Source: Hyphomicrobiales bacterium
GTDB lineage: Bacteria; Pseudomonadota; Alphaproteobacteria; Rhizobiales; Rhizobiaceae
Assembly (NCBI GenBank): GCA_900466605.1
Contig: UBMU01000009.1
Location: 1 to 64,000 of the forward strand
Length of the DNA stretch: 64,000 nt
Direction of reading: 5' to 3'
In this document: positions 62,552 to 64,000 of the stretch, piece after piece
Layout of the letters: the number at the start of each line of letters is the position of its first letter
How positions within the stretch are numbered: the first letter of the stretch is position 1
The notes under the pieces: generated by a model
Databases searched by the model: none
What the model saw: only the letters and a program-made list of their open reading frames with translations
What the model was told of the DNA's origin: nothing
Position numbers and translations under genes: made by a program

Positions 62552-64000
62552 ATGATGAAAAACACGCTCTCCGACACCGCCATTAATTTTTCGGCAAGTT
62601 CTGCTGCCTCCGCGACCGATGCCGCTCTTGGCGATCTGCCGACCTGGAAGTTGCAGGATCTCTACCCCTCCGCAACGTCCACGGCCTTCACCGGCGACAT
62701 GGAAAAGGCCGGAAAGCAGGCAGTCGCCTTCGAAGAGAAGTGGAAGGGCAAGCTTGCCGACGCCGCGACCAAGAAGGGAGCGGAGGGAATCGGCCAGGCG
62801 CTCAAGGAGTATGAGGCGCTGGACGACATTATCGGGCGCCTCGGCTCCTTTGCCGGCCTCACCTACTTCTCCGACACGTCAAACCCGGTGAACGGCAAGC
62901 TCTATGGTGACGCCCAGGCAAAAATCACCGAGTTCTCCAGCCACCTGCTTTTCTTCGCCCTCGAACTCAACCGCATCGACGACACCGTCATTGATGCCTG
63001 CATGGCAAACGACCCGGATGCCGGCCACTATCGCCCCTGGCTCGTCGATCTGCGCAAGGACAAGCCCTACCAGCTGGAAGACAAGCTGGAACAGCTGTTC
63101 CTGGAAAAGTCGATGACGTCGGCCGCCGCCTTCAACCGCCTGTTCGACGAGACGATGTCGGAGCTGCGCTTTGACGTCGATGGTGAAAAGCTGCCGCTCG
63201 AAGTCACCCTGAACATGCTGCAGGAAAAGGATCCTGAGGTCCGCCGCAAGGGCGCCATGGCGCTGGCCCAGACCTTCAAGGAGAACCTGCGCACCTTCAC
63301 CCTCATCACGAACACGCTCGCCAAGGACAAGGACATCTCGGACCGCTGGCGCGGCTTCGAGGACATTGCCGACAGCAGGCACCTTGCAAACCGCGTCGAG
63401 CGCGAAGTGGTCGATGCGCTGGCGGCGGCCGTCAAGGAAGCCTACCCCCGCCTCTCGCACCGCTATTACAAGATGAAAGCCAAGTGGCTCGGCATGGACC
63501 AGATGAATTTCTGGGACCGCAATGCCCCGCTGCCTGAAACCTCCAACGCCATCATTTCCTGGAACGAGGCGAAAGACACGGTGCTATCCGCCTACGGCAA
63601 CTTCGCGCCCGAGATGGCTGCGATCGCCAAGCGCTTCTTCGACGAGCAGTGGATCGACGCCCCGGTTCGCCCCGGCAAGGCACCCGGCGCCTTCGCGCAT
63701 CCAACTGTTCCCTCGGCGCATCCCTATGTGCTCGTCAACTATCTCGGCAAGCCGCGCGACGTTATGACGCTCGCCCACGAGCTCGGTCATGGCGTCCATC
63801 AGGTTCTGGCCGGCGCGCAGGGCGCGCTGATGTGCCAGACGCCGCTGACGCTCGCTGAGACCGCCTCCGTCTTCGGCGAAATGCTGACCTTCCGCGCCCT
63901 TCTCGACAAGACGAAGGACAAGCGTGAGCGCAAGGCGATGCTTGCCCAGAAGGTCGAGGACATGATCAATTCGGTCGTGCGCCAGATCGCCTTCTACGAG
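62552..64000 (+). CDS. pepF: M3 family oligoendopeptidase F, 5' part
   Basis: 483 codons are in the window and the frame is open at its end, so the C-terminal 130 or so residues are missing. The N-terminal PepF helical domain (DLPTWKLQDLYPSATSTAFT) is followed by the catalytic region FAHPTVPSAHPYVLVNYLGK and the zinc motif HELGH at 409-413 (TLAHELGHGVHQVLAG), then TLAETASVFGEMLTF with the third ligand E. It is a cytosolic metallo-oligopeptidase. AGAGGA lies upstream of the ATG at 62552; the next codon is also ATG (62555). Confidence 0.92.
   Translation, partial: MMKNTLSDTAINFSASSAASATDAALGDLPTWKLQDLYPSATSTAFTGDMEKAGKQAVAFEEKWKGKLADAATKKGAEGIGQALKEYEALDDIIGRLGSFAGLTYFSDTSNPVNGKLYGDAQAKITEFSSHLLFFALELNRIDDTVIDACMANDPDAGHYRPWLVDLRKDKPYQLEDKLEQLFLEKSMTSAAAFNRLFDETMSELRFDVDGEKLPLEVTLNMLQEKDPEVRRKGAMALAQTFKENLRTFTLITNTLAKDKDISDRWRGFEDIADSRHLANRVEREVVDALAAAVKEAYPRLSHRYYKMKAKWLGMDQMNFWDRNAPLPETSNAIISWNEAKDTVLSAYGNFAPEMAAIAKRFFDEQWIDAPVRPGKAPGAFAHPTVPSAHPYVLVNYLGKPRDVMTLAHELGHGVHQVLAGAQGALMCQTPLTLAETASVFGEMLTFRALLDKTKDKRERKAMLAQKVEDMINSVVRQIAFYE

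Overview
The window looks like chromosomal DNA of a fast-growing rhizobium (Rhizobiaceae, most likely Rhizobium or a close relative). This rests on GC-rich coding, gene families typical of Rhizobiales (GapR/DUF2312, DUF1244, DUF1036, paired YdcH-like proteins, a NasT/NasS nitrate system, a NirB-NirD-NarB-CysG operon) and Cys-less forms of ribosomal proteins L31 and L36. The genus is an inference; there is no rRNA or species marker. Most start codons were chosen from visible Shine-Dalgarno sequences and family lengths, so several differ from the longest open frame.

Layout. 1-3.2 kb is accessory: an autotransporter barrel remnant, a methyltransferase overlapping a ketopantoate-reductase-like gene, and a K+ channel. 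3.5-11.5 kb is mostly housekeeping or envelope: rpmE, an ABC exporter, small conserved proteins, an FAD dehydrogenase, a MotA/TolQ-like plus OmpA-like pair, and an inositol monophosphatase. 11.7-13.1 kb is a TetR/SDR pair with matching operators. 13.1-24.6 kb is a complete chemosensory cluster (STAS, CheY, CheA, CheW, two MCPs, CheW, CheR, CheB) plus a divergent soluble MCP-like protein, with no flagellar genes and no CheD.

24.6-30.9 kb returns to conserved genes: Sel1 repeats, a ThiE-like protein, TauE, ArsR, two YdcH-like proteins, purEK, rpmJ and a TPR protein. 31-41.8 kb is a mosaic of metabolism and regulators: hydrolase, gamma-glutamyltransferase, an envelope protein divergent from a membrane-bound AraC regulator, threonine dehydratase, SDR, GlxA-type regulator, and a LysR regulator divergent from a tautomerase/cupin/DUF4865 operon, then a LysE exporter. 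41.9-45.5 kb holds DUF1036-pyk, an N-formylglutamate hydrolase, DUF1244 and gapR.

45.8-56.5 kb is the assimilatory nitrate locus: nasT-nasS, then a regulated leader, then transporter-nirB-nirD-narB-cysG and a small membrane protein. The leader is the clearest regulatory structure in the window. It has a consensus sigma-54 promoter, two tandem hairpins with A1/G4 hexaloops as expected for an ANTAR target, the second sharing bases with a strong terminator. The implied circuit is NtrC/sigma-54 initiation combined with NasT antitermination, held off by NasS without nitrate. A convergent HPP-CBS membrane protein, a candidate nitrite transporter, follows, then a frameshifted LysR gene. The window ends with a DUF882 envelope protein, a sigma-54 response regulator and the 5' part of a pepF-type oligopeptidase that runs off the end.
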